14,132 nucleotides of DNA, from contig JAQUUM010000013.1 in the NCBI GenBank assembly GCA_028693885.1, positions 1-14,132 on the forward strand, in the 5' to 3' direction. The position numbers and the translations under genes are program-made. Positions 1 through 8,851 of this stretch are shown here, in pieces. The stretch comes from Bacilli bacterium (lineage in GTDB: Bacteria; Bacillota_I; Bacilli_A; ML615J-28; CAG-698). The notes below the pieces were generated by a model, which saw nothing but the letters and a program-made list of their open reading frames with translations, had not been told where the DNA came from and did not search any database. Within the stretch, counting starts at the first letter, position 1. Each line of letters opens with the position of its first letter.

Positions 1-653
1 GTATCATATTTATGATTAGAAAAAGCCTCAAATATTGGGTTTAAATAAATCGTTGTTACATTTAAACTAGATAAATAATCTAATTTTTTAATAACCCCTT
101 CTAAATTACCTCCAAAAAAATCGTTATTCAGTACTTTCCCATCAACTGCTTTATAATTTGGAATATCATCCCAATTTTCATGAACTTTTACATTTTCTTT
201 AACTGGAAGATCCTCTCCCTTATAAAATCTATCCACCATTATTTGATACATTATTGTACCTTTAAACCAGTTTAAATTACCTCTAAATTTATTATGCACA
301 CTTAACTGCCAATAATTCGGTAAAAAGTCAGTTAATTTCGGCTCTAAATTTGGTTTGCATCCAATGTAATGGATACCATAACAATCTGAAAATTGAAAAC
401 AATACCAATACAACCCTTCTTTACTGATGGTAAAATCAACACAATAAACATTATACTGACTACTTTGATCAACAATGTTCATTTGTTTAGATAATACATC
501 CATACCGCTATCATCTTTTATATTAATAAGCGGTAAATTTATAATATATTCTTGTGAAATTTTTATTTTAACTGAAATTTTTTTATTTTTTTCAGCTGCT
601 CCGACTGGAGATTTAAATTCCTCAAAAATTGGATTGTAAATGATTTTTTCCAT
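1..653 (-). CDS. GH13 alpha-amylase/neopullulanase-like enzyme, 5' part only
   Basis: This is an open frame of 217 codons that starts with ATG at 651-653 and runs off the left edge, so only the N-terminal part is visible. Residues 1 to about 125 look like a beta-sandwich N-terminal domain of the kind that precedes GH13 barrels in neopullulanase and pullulanase-type enzymes. The barrel then begins with MYQIMVDRFYKGE (about 135-147), followed by DFFGGNLEGVIKKLDYL and LNPIFEAFSNHKYD, the usual first conserved blocks of GH13. The catalytic residues lie outside the window. Only 5 nt separate it from the glgP stop, and its Shine-Dalgarno AAGAGGA (664-670) sits inside the glgP end, so it is the next gene of the glycogen operon. 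The likely role is hydrolysis or debranching of glycogen or maltodextrin in the cytoplasm, as no signal peptide is visible. The exact specificity cannot be told from this part. Confidence 0.85.
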   Translation of the reverse strand, partial: MEKIIYNPIFEEFKSPVGAAEKNKKISVKIKISQEYIINLPLINIKDDSGMDVLSKQMNIVDQSSQYNVYCVDFTISKEGLYWYCFQFSDCYGIHYIGCKPNLEPKLTDFLPNYWQLSVHNKFRGNLNWFKGTIMYQIMVDRFYKGEDLPVKENVKVHENWDDIPNYKAVDGKVLNNDFFGGNLEGVIKKLDYLSSLNVTTIYLNPIFEAFSNHKYD

Positions 654-658
654 ATTTA

Positions 659-3079
659 TTAAATCCTCTTTATGTTCCAAATATTTTCAGCATATTCATC
701 AATACTTCTATCAGCCGAGAAAATACCAGCCCTAGAAATATTCATTAATGAGGCTTTGTTCCATTTAATTTTATCTTTATATAATTCGTCCATTTTATAA
801 TGTGCTTCCAAGTAACTATCAAAATCAGCTAAACACATATAAGGATCAGCTTGTGGATAATGGTTTAATAAATAATCGGTAATATGAGCAAAAGATTGCC
901 CATTAAACCCTTGATTCAATCTATTCAAAACTTTTCTTATATTTTCATTATTGTTGAAATAATCATAAGGATTATAACCTTTTTCATAAATTTTCTTAAC
1001 GTCTTCTGATTTTAGTCCAAATATAAAAATATTTTCTCCATTTAGATTTTCACACATTTCAACATTTGCACCATCTAAGGTACCCAAAGTTAGTGCTCCA
1101 TTTATCATGAATTTCATATTACCTGTACCACTAGCTTCTTTCCCAGCTAACGAAATTTGTTCACTTACTTCACTCGCAGGCATTAGTTTTTCAGCAGTTG
1201 TAACACAGTAATTTTCAGTAAATACTACGTTCAATTTTTCTCTAATCTCTGGTCTTTTTTCAATTTCCTTTGACAAACAATAGATTAACTGTATAACTTG
1301 TTTAGCTGCTAAATAAGAGGGTGCAGCTTTTGCTCCAAATATAAATGTTTGAGGAGTAAAATCTGCATTATAGTTTTCTTCAAGTTGCGTTAGTAAAAAT
1401 ACAATTTTTAATACATTTAATAATTGTCTTTTATACTCATGTAACCTTTTTACTTGCACATCAAATCTAGTCTTAGGGTCAATTACTATTCCTTCTTTTT
1501 TATATAAATACTTAGCAAAATCACATTTGTTTTTATATTTAATTTCTTCTAACCTATTTAACACTTCTTCATCATCAACAAATTTTGAAAAATCCTCAAG
1601 TTTAACAGCATCCTTATAAAAAGAATGACCGATTTTCTCTTCCAGCAATTGATTTAATAGTGGGTTAGATTGACACAACCATCTTCTATAAGCAATTCCA
1701 TTAGTTACATTTGTAAATTTTTCAGGTGTTACTTTGTAGTAGCCATTAAAAATGCTGTCCTTGATTATATTACTATGCAAAGCAGAAACTCCGTTTACTT
1801 TGTGTGATGCTATAACGCACAAATTAGCCATATGAACTTTGTCATGTGAAAAAACAGCTAAATGATCTAAATCTCCGTTCTTAACACCTAAGCATCTTGC
1901 TTCATCACGGAATTTACGATCAATTTGTTTTAAAATAACATAAATTCTTGGAAGTTTTTCTCTTATAATAAACTCTTCCCATTTTTCTAAGGCTTCTGCC
2001 ATTATAGTATGATTAGTATATGCAACAGTTTTAGTAACTATCTCCCAAGACTCATCCCAGCTCAACTGAAAATTGTCAATTAAAATTCTCATTAATTCAG
2101 GAATACACAAAGCAGGGTGAGTATCGTTAATATGTATCGCTACATGTTTTGGCAAACTTCTAATATCACCATAATTTTTAAAATGATCGGTTATTATACT
2201 TTGAATTGATGCACTTACAAGAAAATATTGTTGCTTTAATCTTAGAACTTTCCCTTCGTAATGTTCATTAGCAGGATATAAAACTTTTGTGATTAATTCA
2301 GCATCATTATATTCTCTCATCGCTTTAATATAGTCACCTTGAGAAAAGGAATTAATATCAAAAGTATGTACATTTCTACTTCTCCACAAGCGCAAAGCAC
2401 TTACAGCATCACTTTCAGCTCCAGGAACCATCATATCATACGGTATAGCCTCAACCTCATTATAATTTTTATAATCATAATAAGTTTTTCCATTAATATT
2501 TCTCTCAACAACTTCACCATCAAATTTTACATTAAAAACTTTATCTGTTCTTATAGTTAGCCAAACATCACCTTCTGGTAACCATACATCGGGCGCTTCA
2601 GTTTGCCACCCATTATGGTCGATTTTTTGTTTAAAAAAACCATATTCATAACGCAAAGAAAAACCAGTTGCAGGATATTGCTGACTAGACAAAGCATCTA
2701 AAAAACAAGCACCTAGTCTTCCCAAACCACCATTCCCAAGTCCTGCATCCGGTTCGTGATCACACAAATCTTCAATCGTAAAACCTATATCTTCAACTAC
2801 TTTTTCAACTGTATCAAAAAGACCTAAATTACTTATATTATTTCTTAAAGATTTTCCCATTAGGAATTCCATGCTTAAATAATATACTCTTTTTGCTTTT
2901 TTTGTTTTTACTCTAGTATTAAATTCTCTTCTTTTCCTTCTCATTATTTCATTAATTGATGCTGCTAAAGCTTTATATATTTGTTCAGATTTAGCCTCAC
3001 TGATAGAAGTTTCGAACATTTTTGTCAAATTCTCTTCTAACATTTCCCTTATTTTTGCTGAATCATAGACTACTTCCAT
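659..3079 (-). CDS. glgP: Glycogen/maltodextrin phosphorylase (GT35)
   Basis: The product is an 806-residue PLP-dependent phosphorylase that splits terminal alpha-1,4 bonds of glycogen with phosphate and releases glucose-1-phosphate. The length matches bacterial family members (about 800-830). Near residue 100-140 the conserved EPDAGLGNGGLGRLGACFLD and RYEYGFFKQ blocks are present. The PLP-lysine motif EASGTGNMKFMINGA is intact, with the Schiff-base lysine at about residue 656, followed by TLGTLDGANVEM. No key residue appears to be missing. The start at 3077-3079 is supported by AAGGAGT at 3087-3093, which lies in the end of glgA. The gap to glgA is 3 nt, so the two are very probably translated in a coupled way. 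In the operon it is the degradative partner of GlgA/GlgB, so synthesis and breakdown enzymes are made from one message. Distinguishing glycogen from maltodextrin preference is not possible here, but the context favours glycogen. Confidence 0.97.
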   Translation of the reverse strand: MEVVYDSAKIREMLEENLTKMFETSISEAKSEQIYKALAASINEIMRRKRREFNTRVKTKKAKRVYYLSMEFLMGKSLRNNISNLGLFDTVEKVVEDIGFTIEDLCDHEPDAGLGNGGLGRLGACFLDALSSQQYPATGFSLRYEYGFFKQKIDHNGWQTEAPDVWLPEGDVWLTIRTDKVFNVKFDGEVVERNINGKTYYDYKNYNEVEAIPYDMMVPGAESDAVSALRLWRSRNVHTFDINSFSQGDYIKAMREYNDAELITKVLYPANEHYEGKVLRLKQQYFLVSASIQSIITDHFKNYGDIRSLPKHVAIHINDTHPALCIPELMRILIDNFQLSWDESWEIVTKTVAYTNHTIMAEALEKWEEFIIREKLPRIYVILKQIDRKFRDEARCLGVKNGDLDHLAVFSHDKVHMANLCVIASHKVNGVSALHSNIIKDSIFNGYYKVTPEKFTNVTNGIAYRRWLCQSNPLLNQLLEEKIGHSFYKDAVKLEDFSKFVDDEEVLNRLEEIKYKNKCDFAKYLYKKEGIVIDPKTRFDVQVKRLHEYKRQLLNVLKIVFLLTQLEENYNADFTPQTFIFGAKAAPSYLAAKQVIQLIYCLSKEIEKRPEIREKLNVVFTENYCVTTAEKLMPASEVSEQISLAGKEASGTGNMKFMINGALTLGTLDGANVEMCENLNGENIFIFGLKSEDVKKIYEKGYNPYDYFNNNENIRKVLNRLNQGFNGQSFAHITDYLLNHYPQADPYMCLADFDSYLEAHYKMDELYKDKIKWNKASLMNISRAGIFSADRSIDEYAENIWNIKRI

Positions 3080-3082
3080 TAT

Positions 3083-4522
3083 TTACACTCCTTGTTTTTT
3101 TAATAGTTCGTTGTATTTTGCTATATATTCTTTGCTGGATCTACCCCAACTAAAATCAACTTCCATCGCTCTCTTAACTAATTTCTTAAATTCCTCTTTT
3201 TTGCTAAATACATTAACAGCTTCATTTATTTTTGAAAGCATTTGTGCTGAATCATAGTCTTTAAAAACAAACCCGTTTCCATCAATCTCACTATAATCTT
3301 TAATTGTATCATACAATCCACCAGTAGCTCTAACAATCGGCACGCAACCATAACGCGAAGCAATCATTTGACTTAACCCACACGGTTCCATCTTAGAAGG
3401 CATTAAGAATAAGTCACTACCACTATAGATTTGTTTTGAAAGATCTATATCATAAGTGATTAAAGTGCTTACTCTTTTAGGATAAAATCTTGCCATCTCT
3501 AAAAATCTTTGCTCATAATAATAATCACCCTTACCAAGGATTATCACTTGAACATTATCAAGCATAATTTCGTGAAACTTATCAAGTATCAAATCAATAC
3601 CTTTGTGACTAGCTAATCTAGAAATAATACTAATAGTACAAATATCTTCACTAACTTCTAAATCTAAACCAATTTGCAAAGCTTTTTTATTTTCCATTCT
3701 TTTATCAATGGTATTTGAATCAAAATTAGCATTAATGCTTTGATCACTTATAGGGTTATAAAAATCTATATTGATACCATTAATTATTCCAATAATTTTA
3801 CTACTATTTAAACGAATTATGTATTCTAAACCGCAAGCATATTGAGAAAGAGCTATTTCTCTTGAATATCTTGGGCTTACTGTAGTTATCAAGTCGCTAC
3901 ATACTATAGCACCTTTAACAAGATTAATATCTCCATTATAAATTAGTAAATCTGTGTATTTTTTAGAAATTCCAAAAACATCTTCTAAAATATGAACTCC
4001 AAATCTACCTTGGTACTCTATATTATGAATTGTAAAAATAGATTTGATATTAGTGTATTTTCCTTCTTTTTTATATAAAACATCTAGAAAAATATTTACT
4101 AAAGCTGTATGCCAATCATGAGTGTGAATGATATCAGGTTGGTTTTTTAATAAAGGCAAAACATCAATAACACTCTTAGAAAAAAACGCAAACCTTTCGC
4201 CATCATCATAATGACCATATATATTGTCTCTATCGAAATAATACTTATTGTCTATAAAATAATAAGTTACACCTTCATAGGCCATTTGAAACAATCCACA
4301 ATACAGTTTACGCCAAGCTAGTTGTATTTGCGATTTGCCCAAAAATTTAAGTTTACTTCCGTATTTTTCTAAAATACCACGATAAAGCGGCATTATCACT
4401 TCAACTTTGTAATTCGTATTAGAGGCCATAATTGCTTTAGGTAAAGAGCCTGCAACTTCTGCAAGCCCACCTGTAGCTATAAATGGTTGACACTCTGCAA
4501 CCGCAAATAATACTTTTTTCAT
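3083..4522 (-). CDS. glgA: Glycogen synthase (GT5, ADP-glucose dependent)
   Basis: The product has 479 residues, normal for bacterial GlgA. It transfers glucose from ADP-glucose to the non-reducing end of alpha-1,4-glucan. The GT-B fold signatures are present: HTHDWHTAL (about 133-141), FTIHNIEYQGRFG (163-175), SRLASHKGID with Arg302 and Lys307, and the EPCGL motif with the catalytic-site Glu379, followed by RATGGLYDT. One departure is seen at the N-terminus. The family motif KxGGL, whose lysine contacts ADP-glucose in the E. coli enzyme (Lys15), reads PFIATGGL here, so Ala16 replaces that lysine; the DNA codon is GCT. All other motifs are intact, so I do not call it inactive. ATG at 4520-4522 is preceded by a purine-rich AAAGGTGAG. 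It lies 22 nt after glgD and 3 nt before glgP. Confidence 0.96.
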   Translation of the reverse strand: MKKVLFAVAECQPFIATGGLAEVAGSLPKAIMASNTNYKVEVIMPLYRGILEKYGSKLKFLGKSQIQLAWRKLYCGLFQMAYEGVTYYFIDNKYYFDRDNIYGHYDDGERFAFFSKSVIDVLPLLKNQPDIIHTHDWHTALVNIFLDVLYKKEGKYTNIKSIFTIHNIEYQGRFGVHILEDVFGISKKYTDLLIYNGDINLVKGAIVCSDLITTVSPRYSREIALSQYACGLEYIIRLNSSKIIGIINGINIDFYNPISDQSINANFDSNTIDKRMENKKALQIGLDLEVSEDICTISIISRLASHKGIDLILDKFHEIMLDNVQVIILGKGDYYYEQRFLEMARFYPKRVSTLITYDIDLSKQIYSGSDLFLMPSKMEPCGLSQMIASRYGCVPIVRATGGLYDTIKDYSEIDGNGFVFKDYDSAQMLSKINEAVNVFSKKEEFKKLVKRAMEVDFSWGRSSKEYIAKYNELLKKQGV

Positions 4523-4544
4523 ATACTCACCTTTTTAAGAAAAT

Positions 4545-5666
4545 TTAAATACTAGCATCTTTTTTTACATATATAAGATGACTAGCACTTCCTTTTATCT
4601 CTTTCTTATTATAAATTTTTACATTTTTATCAGTCACAACATATTCAAGACTTGTTTTTTCAGAAACGTCAGTATCTTGGTTTAAAATTGAATTTTTAAT
4701 AACCGAACCTTTTCCAACTTTTACACCTCTAAACAAAATTGAATTTTCAACATTTCCATCAATAATGCATCCATCAGCTATTAAAGAATTAGTAATTTTA
4801 GCATTTTCACAATATAACGTAGGCGCTGAGTCACGAACTTTCGTATAAATGGATCTACCTTTAACTTCAAATAATTCTTGACGAACTTCTTTTTTTAACA
4901 ATTGCATGTTTACATCATAATAACTTTGTAAACTGCTTATGTTACCGAAAAATCCTGAAAATTTATATCCATAAATTTTTAAATTATTAACATTTTGCTT
5001 TAAAATATCTTTATTAAAACTATGCGAATTAAAATTCATTGCATCAAGCACTAAACTTAGTAATAATTCTCTCTTTAATACCCACATATCAACTGAAACG
5101 TTAGCTTCCTCATTAACATTTTCTACTACATCCATACTAAGTACTCTTTTATTAGGAGCAAGAACAAATGCATTAGCAGGAAGATAATATGAGTCATTTG
5201 CGACTTTTTGAGTACGATACACACAAGTTATATCAGCATTTTTTTGAATATGAAAATCTAAAAGGTCAGAAAAATCAACATTGCATACATGATAACAATC
5301 TGTTAATATTACGTATTCTTCTTTTGCGCTATTTATAAAACTAATTATTCTTTTCAAAGCTTCAAGTCTTGTATTATAAATAGTATCTTCATTTATTCCA
5401 TATGGAGGAAGGATTACTAATCCACCCGTTTTTCTAGCCAAGTCCCACTCTTTTCCAGATCCTATGTGATCCATTAGAGATTGAAAATTACTTTTTGTAA
5501 CTAAACCAATGTGATTTACACCATGATTAACTAAATTCGATAGTGTAAAATCAATCAATCTATACCTACCGCCAATAGGAGCGGAAGCAATAGTTCTTAC
5601 TTGTGTTATCTCAAAAACTTCTTTATTATGTATATTGGAAAATATTATTCCTAAAATCGATGCCAT
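4545..5666 (-). CDS. glgD: GlgD-type subunit of glucose-1-phosphate adenylyltransferase
   Basis: The product is a 373-residue paralogue of GlgC of the GlgD type found in Firmicutes, where it pairs with GlgC to form a heteromeric ADP-glucose pyrophosphorylase. It begins MASILGIIFSNIHN instead of the GGxGxRL nucleotide loop, keeps GGRYRLIDFTLSNLV (32-46) and GSGKEWDLARKTGGL (69-83), and has LTDCYHVCN in place of the catalytic SGDH block. This pattern means it is probably a non-catalytic, regulatory or activity-boosting subunit. The C-terminal part (about 280-365) shows the repetitive hydrophobic pattern of a left-handed beta-helix. The start at 5664-5666 has AAAAGGAG within the end of glgC, and the gap to glgC is 2 nt, so the two subunits are likely to be made in coupled fashion. 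The length is typical. Confidence 0.95.
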   Translation of the reverse strand: MASILGIIFSNIHNKEVFEITQVRTIASAPIGGRYRLIDFTLSNLVNHGVNHIGLVTKSNFQSLMDHIGSGKEWDLARKTGGLVILPPYGINEDTIYNTRLEALKRIISFINSAKEEYVILTDCYHVCNVDFSDLLDFHIQKNADITCVYRTQKVANDSYYLPANAFVLAPNKRVLSMDVVENVNEEANVSVDMWVLKRELLLSLVLDAMNFNSHSFNKDILKQNVNNLKIYGYKFSGFFGNISSLQSYYDVNMQLLKKEVRQELFEVKGRSIYTKVRDSAPTLYCENAKITNSLIADGCIIDGNVENSILFRGVKVGKGSVIKNSILNQDTDVSEKTSLEYVVTDKNVKIYNKKEIKGSASHLIYVKKDASI

Positions 5667-5668
5667 AT

Positions 5669-6895
5669 TTATTCTCCTTTTATTGTACTATCAACGATAG
5701 CACCTGGTAATACTTTAGCTTTTGCTTCAACTTCAACATAACTTCCTATAACAGTTATTTTATTTGTTTCTTCTTTTGGAGCGCCTACTATAGACTTTTT
5801 ACCTATTATTACATCTTGGTCGATAATACTATAATTAACAATCGCACCACTTTCAATAATAGTATTTTCAAAAATCACACTATCTTTGACAACTGCGCCT
5901 TTTGCGACTTTAACATTACATGAAAGCAACGAATTAACAACAGTTCCCTCAACCAGACAACCTTCAGTAACTAATGAATTTACAATTGTGCTGTTTTCGC
6001 CTATAAATTGTGGTGGAAAAGCATCATTTCTTGATAGTATTCTCCAATTAGGATCTTGTAAGTTAACCTCGGAGTTAACCCCTAACAAATCCATATTTGC
6101 TTCCCATAAACTAGTAATTGTCCCTACGTCTCTCCAATATCCCTCGAATGTATATGCATATAAATTTAATCCATTTTTAAGCATTTTTGGAATTATATTT
6201 TTACCAAAATCATTTTCAGATGTAATATCTTGCTCATCTTCTTCTAAATATTTATATAATGCTTCTGCTGAGAAAATGTATACACCCATAGACGCCTTTG
6301 TGCTTTTCGGAACTTTGGGTTTTTCTTCAAACTCTAATATTTTCATATTATCATTTGTATTCATAATTCCAAATCTACTCGCTTCATTCATAGGTACATT
6401 TATTACTGCTATTGTGCAATCAGCTTTGTTTTCTTTATGAAATCTAAGCATTTTACTATAATCCATTTTATATATGTGATCACCAGATAATATCAAAACA
6501 TATTCTGGATTATATCTCTGAATAAAGTTAACATTTTGGTAAATAGCATTAGCAGTTCCTCTATACCAATCTGTTTTATCCTTGCCTTGATAAGGAGATA
6601 GAATATGCACGCCACCGAAAACTCTATCTAAATCCCAAGGTTGTCCATTACCTATATAATCATTTAAAATTAGAGGTTGATATTGAGTTAAAACTCCAAC
6701 AGTATCAATGTTTGAATGAATACAATTAGATAAAGGGAAATCTATAATTCGGTATTTTGCACCAAATGAGACAGCAGGTTTGGCTAACCTATTAGTTAGT
6801 ACATGCAACCTACTTCCTTGTCCGCCAGCTAAAAGCATCGCCACACATTCTTTTTTGTTTAACATTACATTTTTTTCACATGTACAAAAGTACAT
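5669..6895 (-). CDS. glgC: Glucose-1-phosphate adenylyltransferase, catalytic subunit
   Basis: The product makes ADP-glucose from ATP and glucose-1-phosphate, the committed step of bacterial glycogen synthesis. Visible motifs are [12 protein letters not shown] (19-30), [13 protein letters not shown] (46-58), [10 protein letters not shown] (86-95), [13 protein letters not shown] (134-146, metal and catalytic aspartate) and FEEKP with the substrate lysine Lys192. A C-terminal beta-helix follows from about residue 285. The start is ambiguous. ATG 6893-6895 has a good AAAGGAGA six bases upstream but yields ten extra residues ([10 protein letters not shown]). B. subtilis-like GlgC proteins start close to the second methionine (Met11, 6863-6865), which lacks its own Shine-Dalgarno. 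A strong hairpin (6876-6899) covers the first start. I keep the first start on ribosome-binding-site grounds; with Met11 the protein has 398 residues. It lies 16 nt after glgB and 2 nt before glgD. Confidence 0.96.
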   Translation of the reverse strand: MYFCTCEKNVMLNKKECVAMLLAGGQGSRLHVLTNRLAKPAVSFGAKYRIIDFPLSNCIHSNIDTVGVLTQYQPLILNDYIGNGQPWDLDRVFGGVHILSPYQGKDKTDWYRGTANAIYQNVNFIQRYNPEYVLILSGDHIYKMDYSKMLRFHKENKADCTIAVINVPMNEASRFGIMNTNDNMKILEFEEKPKVPKSTKASMGVYIFSAEALYKYLEEDEQDITSENDFGKNIIPKMLKNGLNLYAYTFEGYWRDVGTITSLWEANMDLLGVNSEVNLQDPNWRILSRNDAFPPQFIGENSTIVNSLVTEGCLVEGTVVNSLLSCNVKVAKGAVVKDSVIFENTIIESGAIVNYSIIDQDVIIGKKSIVGAPKEETNKITVIGSYVEVEAKAKVLPGAIVDSTIKGE

Positions 6896-6899
6896 GTGA
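6876..6899 (-). promoter_or_regulatory. Perfect hairpin over the glgC start codon
   Basis: On the mRNA strand the arms TCACATGTAC and GTACATGTGA are exact complements separated by a TTTT loop, giving ten base pairs and a four-base loop. The first glgC ATG (6893-6895) lies fully inside the 5' arm, and the Shine-Dalgarno AAAGGAGA ends two bases before the stem. The glgB stop codon is about 12 nt upstream. Two roles fit: occlusion of the start codon, relieved by ribosomes finishing glgB, or a spacer hairpin that brings the Shine-Dalgarno closer to Met11. The structure is seen in the sequence; the function is inferred. Confidence 0.6.
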
Positions 6900-6911
6900 T
6901 TCTCCTTTCAA

Positions 6912-8777
6912 TTATTTTTGCATTTTTTGAAATATTACTACAGATAAAGCTGGTATAGTAATAGAAATCGAAGTATCAAACCCATGAATAGTAAAGTTTT
7001 GAGTAGATATAACTTTCGTATTTAAATTTCCAGTTCCTCCGTATTTAACATCGTCACTATTAAAAACTTCTTTATATTTACCTGCAGGAACTCCTAAAAA
7101 ATAATTCTCGCAAGTAAGCCCTGAAAAATTAATAGCAATTACTAGTTCATCTTTACTCTTATTTATTCTACGATAACTTATGCAATTATTATTACTATCA
7201 TCACAAGCTATCCATTTAAAGCCATCCCAAGAATAATCATCTTCCCATAAACAACTATTTTTTAAATAGAAATTATTCAAGTTTCTTACATATGTTTGTA
7301 TTTCTTTATGAGCCTCATACTGAAGAAGCAACCAATCCAATTCTTTGCTATAATCCCATTCTATAAATTGCCCGAATTCTTGTCCCATAAACATCAGTTT
7401 TTTACCAGGATGTGTCATCATATATCCTAAAAATGCTCTAAAGTTAGAAAATTTTTGTTCATAAGTACCTGGCATTTTATCTAGTAAAGATTTTTTCCCG
7501 TGCACTACCTCATCGTGAGAAATCGGCAGAATGAAATTTTCACTAAAGGCATAATGCAATGAAAAAGTCAACTTTCCATGACCATACTTTCTGAAAACTG
7601 GATCAGTTTGAACATAGCTTAAAGCATCATTCATCCATCCCATATTCCATTTAAAATTAAATCCAAGTCCATTTAGATAAACAGGTTTTGTAACATTTGC
7701 AAAATCAGTAGATTCTTCAGCGATCATCATTACATTAGGATAATATTTAAAAACTTCTGTATTCAAAGCTTTAAAAAAATCAATTGCCTCTAAATTATGA
7801 TTGCCACCAAATACATTTGGCCTCCATTCTATTCTATCATAATCTAAATAAAGCATTGAAGCAACTGCATCTACTCTTAACCCATCAATATGGAATTTAT
7901 CAAATAAAAATATTGCATTAGAAATTAAGAAAGATTTAACTTCACATCTTGCATAATTAAAAACTCTAGTGCCCCAACTTTTATGTTCCATTTTTAGCGG
8001 ATCTGAATATTCATAAACATATGAACCATCAAATTCACATAGGCCATGTTCATCTTTAGGGAAGTGCGCAGGAACCCAATCCATAATTACACCAATACCA
8101 TTTTGATGAGCTATATCTATGAATTCCATAAACTCAATAGGTAACCCATATCTTGAACTAATACTGTAATAACCTGTTACTTGGTAACCCCAAGAACCAT
8201 CAAACGGGTATTCTAAAAGTGGCATAACCTCGATATGAGTATATCCCATCTTTTTAACATAAGGTATTAGCTCTTCAGCCATTTTTTTATAATCAAAATA
8301 GTCATTTGTTTTATATCTACGCCAAGAGCCAAAATGCATTTCATAAATATTAATTGGCTTTTGAAAAATCGAATTACTGGTCCTAGATTTAATCCAATCT
8401 TCATCGTTCCACTGATATTTATCTAAATTGTAAATTTTAGAACATGTTGCTCCTTTTGTCTCATTATGAAAGCTATAAGGATCTTGCTTGTACAATTTCC
8501 TATTTCTTGATTCAATCGCATATTTATAATTATCAAATTCTTTCAAATCCGCAATTTTAGTTTCCCATAATCCTTCAGTACTAATTTTTTGCATAACATT
8601 GGCATTATCATTCCAACCGTTAAAATCACCCACAACAGAAACCCTGTGTGCGCTTGGAGCAAAAACCCTAAGCACAGTTTTCATTATTCCATCTTCTTCT
8701 ATAACGTGTGCACCTAAGTAGTTATACGCATCAACTACATAATTATGATGAAAATTGTTTATAAAGTTAGAATCCAT
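6912..8777 (-). CDS. glgB: 1,4-alpha-glucan branching enzyme (GH13)
   Basis: The product has 621 residues and introduces alpha-1,6 branches into the growing glucan. It has a CBM48-type N-terminal domain (about 30-115, with VFAPSAHRVSVVGDFNGW) followed by the GH13 barrel and a C-terminal beta domain. The four catalytic regions are intact: DWVPAHF (233-239), GLRVDAVASM with nucleophile Asp303, MIAEESTDF with acid/base Glu354, and ISHDEVVHGKKSL with Asp422. It is shorter than the E. coli enzyme (728) because the extra N1 domain is absent, as is common in Gram-positives. ATG 8775-8777 follows AAAGAGGTGG (8781-8790). It is the first gene of the glycogen operon, directly behind the promoter at 8796-8824, and lies 16 nt before glgC. 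Confidence 0.97.
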   Translation of the reverse strand: MDSNFINNFHHNYVVDAYNYLGAHVIEEDGIMKTVLRVFAPSAHRVSVVGDFNGWNDNANVMQKISTEGLWETKIADLKEFDNYKYAIESRNRKLYKQDPYSFHNETKGATCSKIYNLDKYQWNDEDWIKSRTSNSIFQKPINIYEMHFGSWRRYKTNDYFDYKKMAEELIPYVKKMGYTHIEVMPLLEYPFDGSWGYQVTGYYSISSRYGLPIEFMEFIDIAHQNGIGVIMDWVPAHFPKDEHGLCEFDGSYVYEYSDPLKMEHKSWGTRVFNYARCEVKSFLISNAIFLFDKFHIDGLRVDAVASMLYLDYDRIEWRPNVFGGNHNLEAIDFFKALNTEVFKYYPNVMMIAEESTDFANVTKPVYLNGLGFNFKWNMGWMNDALSYVQTDPVFRKYGHGKLTFSLHYAFSENFILPISHDEVVHGKKSLLDKMPGTYEQKFSNFRAFLGYMMTHPGKKLMFMGQEFGQFIEWDYSKELDWLLLQYEAHKEIQTYVRNLNNFYLKNSCLWEDDYSWDGFKWIACDDSNNNCISYRRINKSKDELVIAINFSGLTCENYFLGVPAGKYKEVFNSDDVKYGGTGNLNTKVISTQNFTIHGFDTSISITIPALSVVIFQKMQK

Positions 8778-8795
8778 AATCCACCTCTTTTTATT

Positions 8796-8824
8796 ATTAT
8801 ATTATAATTTGTCCTTTTTTACAA
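8796..8824 (-). promoter_or_regulatory. Probable sigma-A promoter of the glycogen operon
   Basis: Reading the minus strand, TTGTAA (8819-8824) is followed after exactly 17 bases by TATAAT (8796-8801). A second, overlapping TATAAT lies at 8801-8806. Initiation would fall near 8789, so the glgB Shine-Dalgarno would sit almost at the 5' end of the message, leaving a leader of only about a dozen bases. I see no convincing catabolite-repression (cre) palindrome nearby. Confidence 0.6.
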
Positions 8825-8826
8825 CT

Positions 8827-8844
8827 AAAAAAGCGAGCTTTTCT
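8827..8844 (-). terminator. Weak intrinsic terminator-like hairpin after the nucleoside kinase gene
   Basis: On the minus strand AGAAAAG pairs with CTTTTTT around a CTCG loop: seven pairs, one of them G-U, eight bases after the stop codon at 8852. The U-run is itself the 3' arm and there is no further U-tract, so the terminator is weak and some read-through into the glycogen operon is likely. Confidence 0.4.
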
Positions 8845-8851
8845 ATATTTT

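Noticed and set aside
2339..2560. Plus-strand open frame of 73 codons
   Set aside because: It lies wholly inside glgP on the opposite strand, is low-complexity (Ile/Ser-rich), and matches no family. It is an antisense shadow.
5886..6440. Plus-strand open frame of 184 codons
   Set aside because: It is fully antisense to the well-conserved glgC. No recognisable domain or ribosome-binding context supports it.
8778..8851. Catabolite-repression (cre) operator at the glycogen promoter
   Set aside because: I searched the 74-base gap by eye for a cre-like palindrome and found none; the only dyad is the weak terminator-like hairpin.
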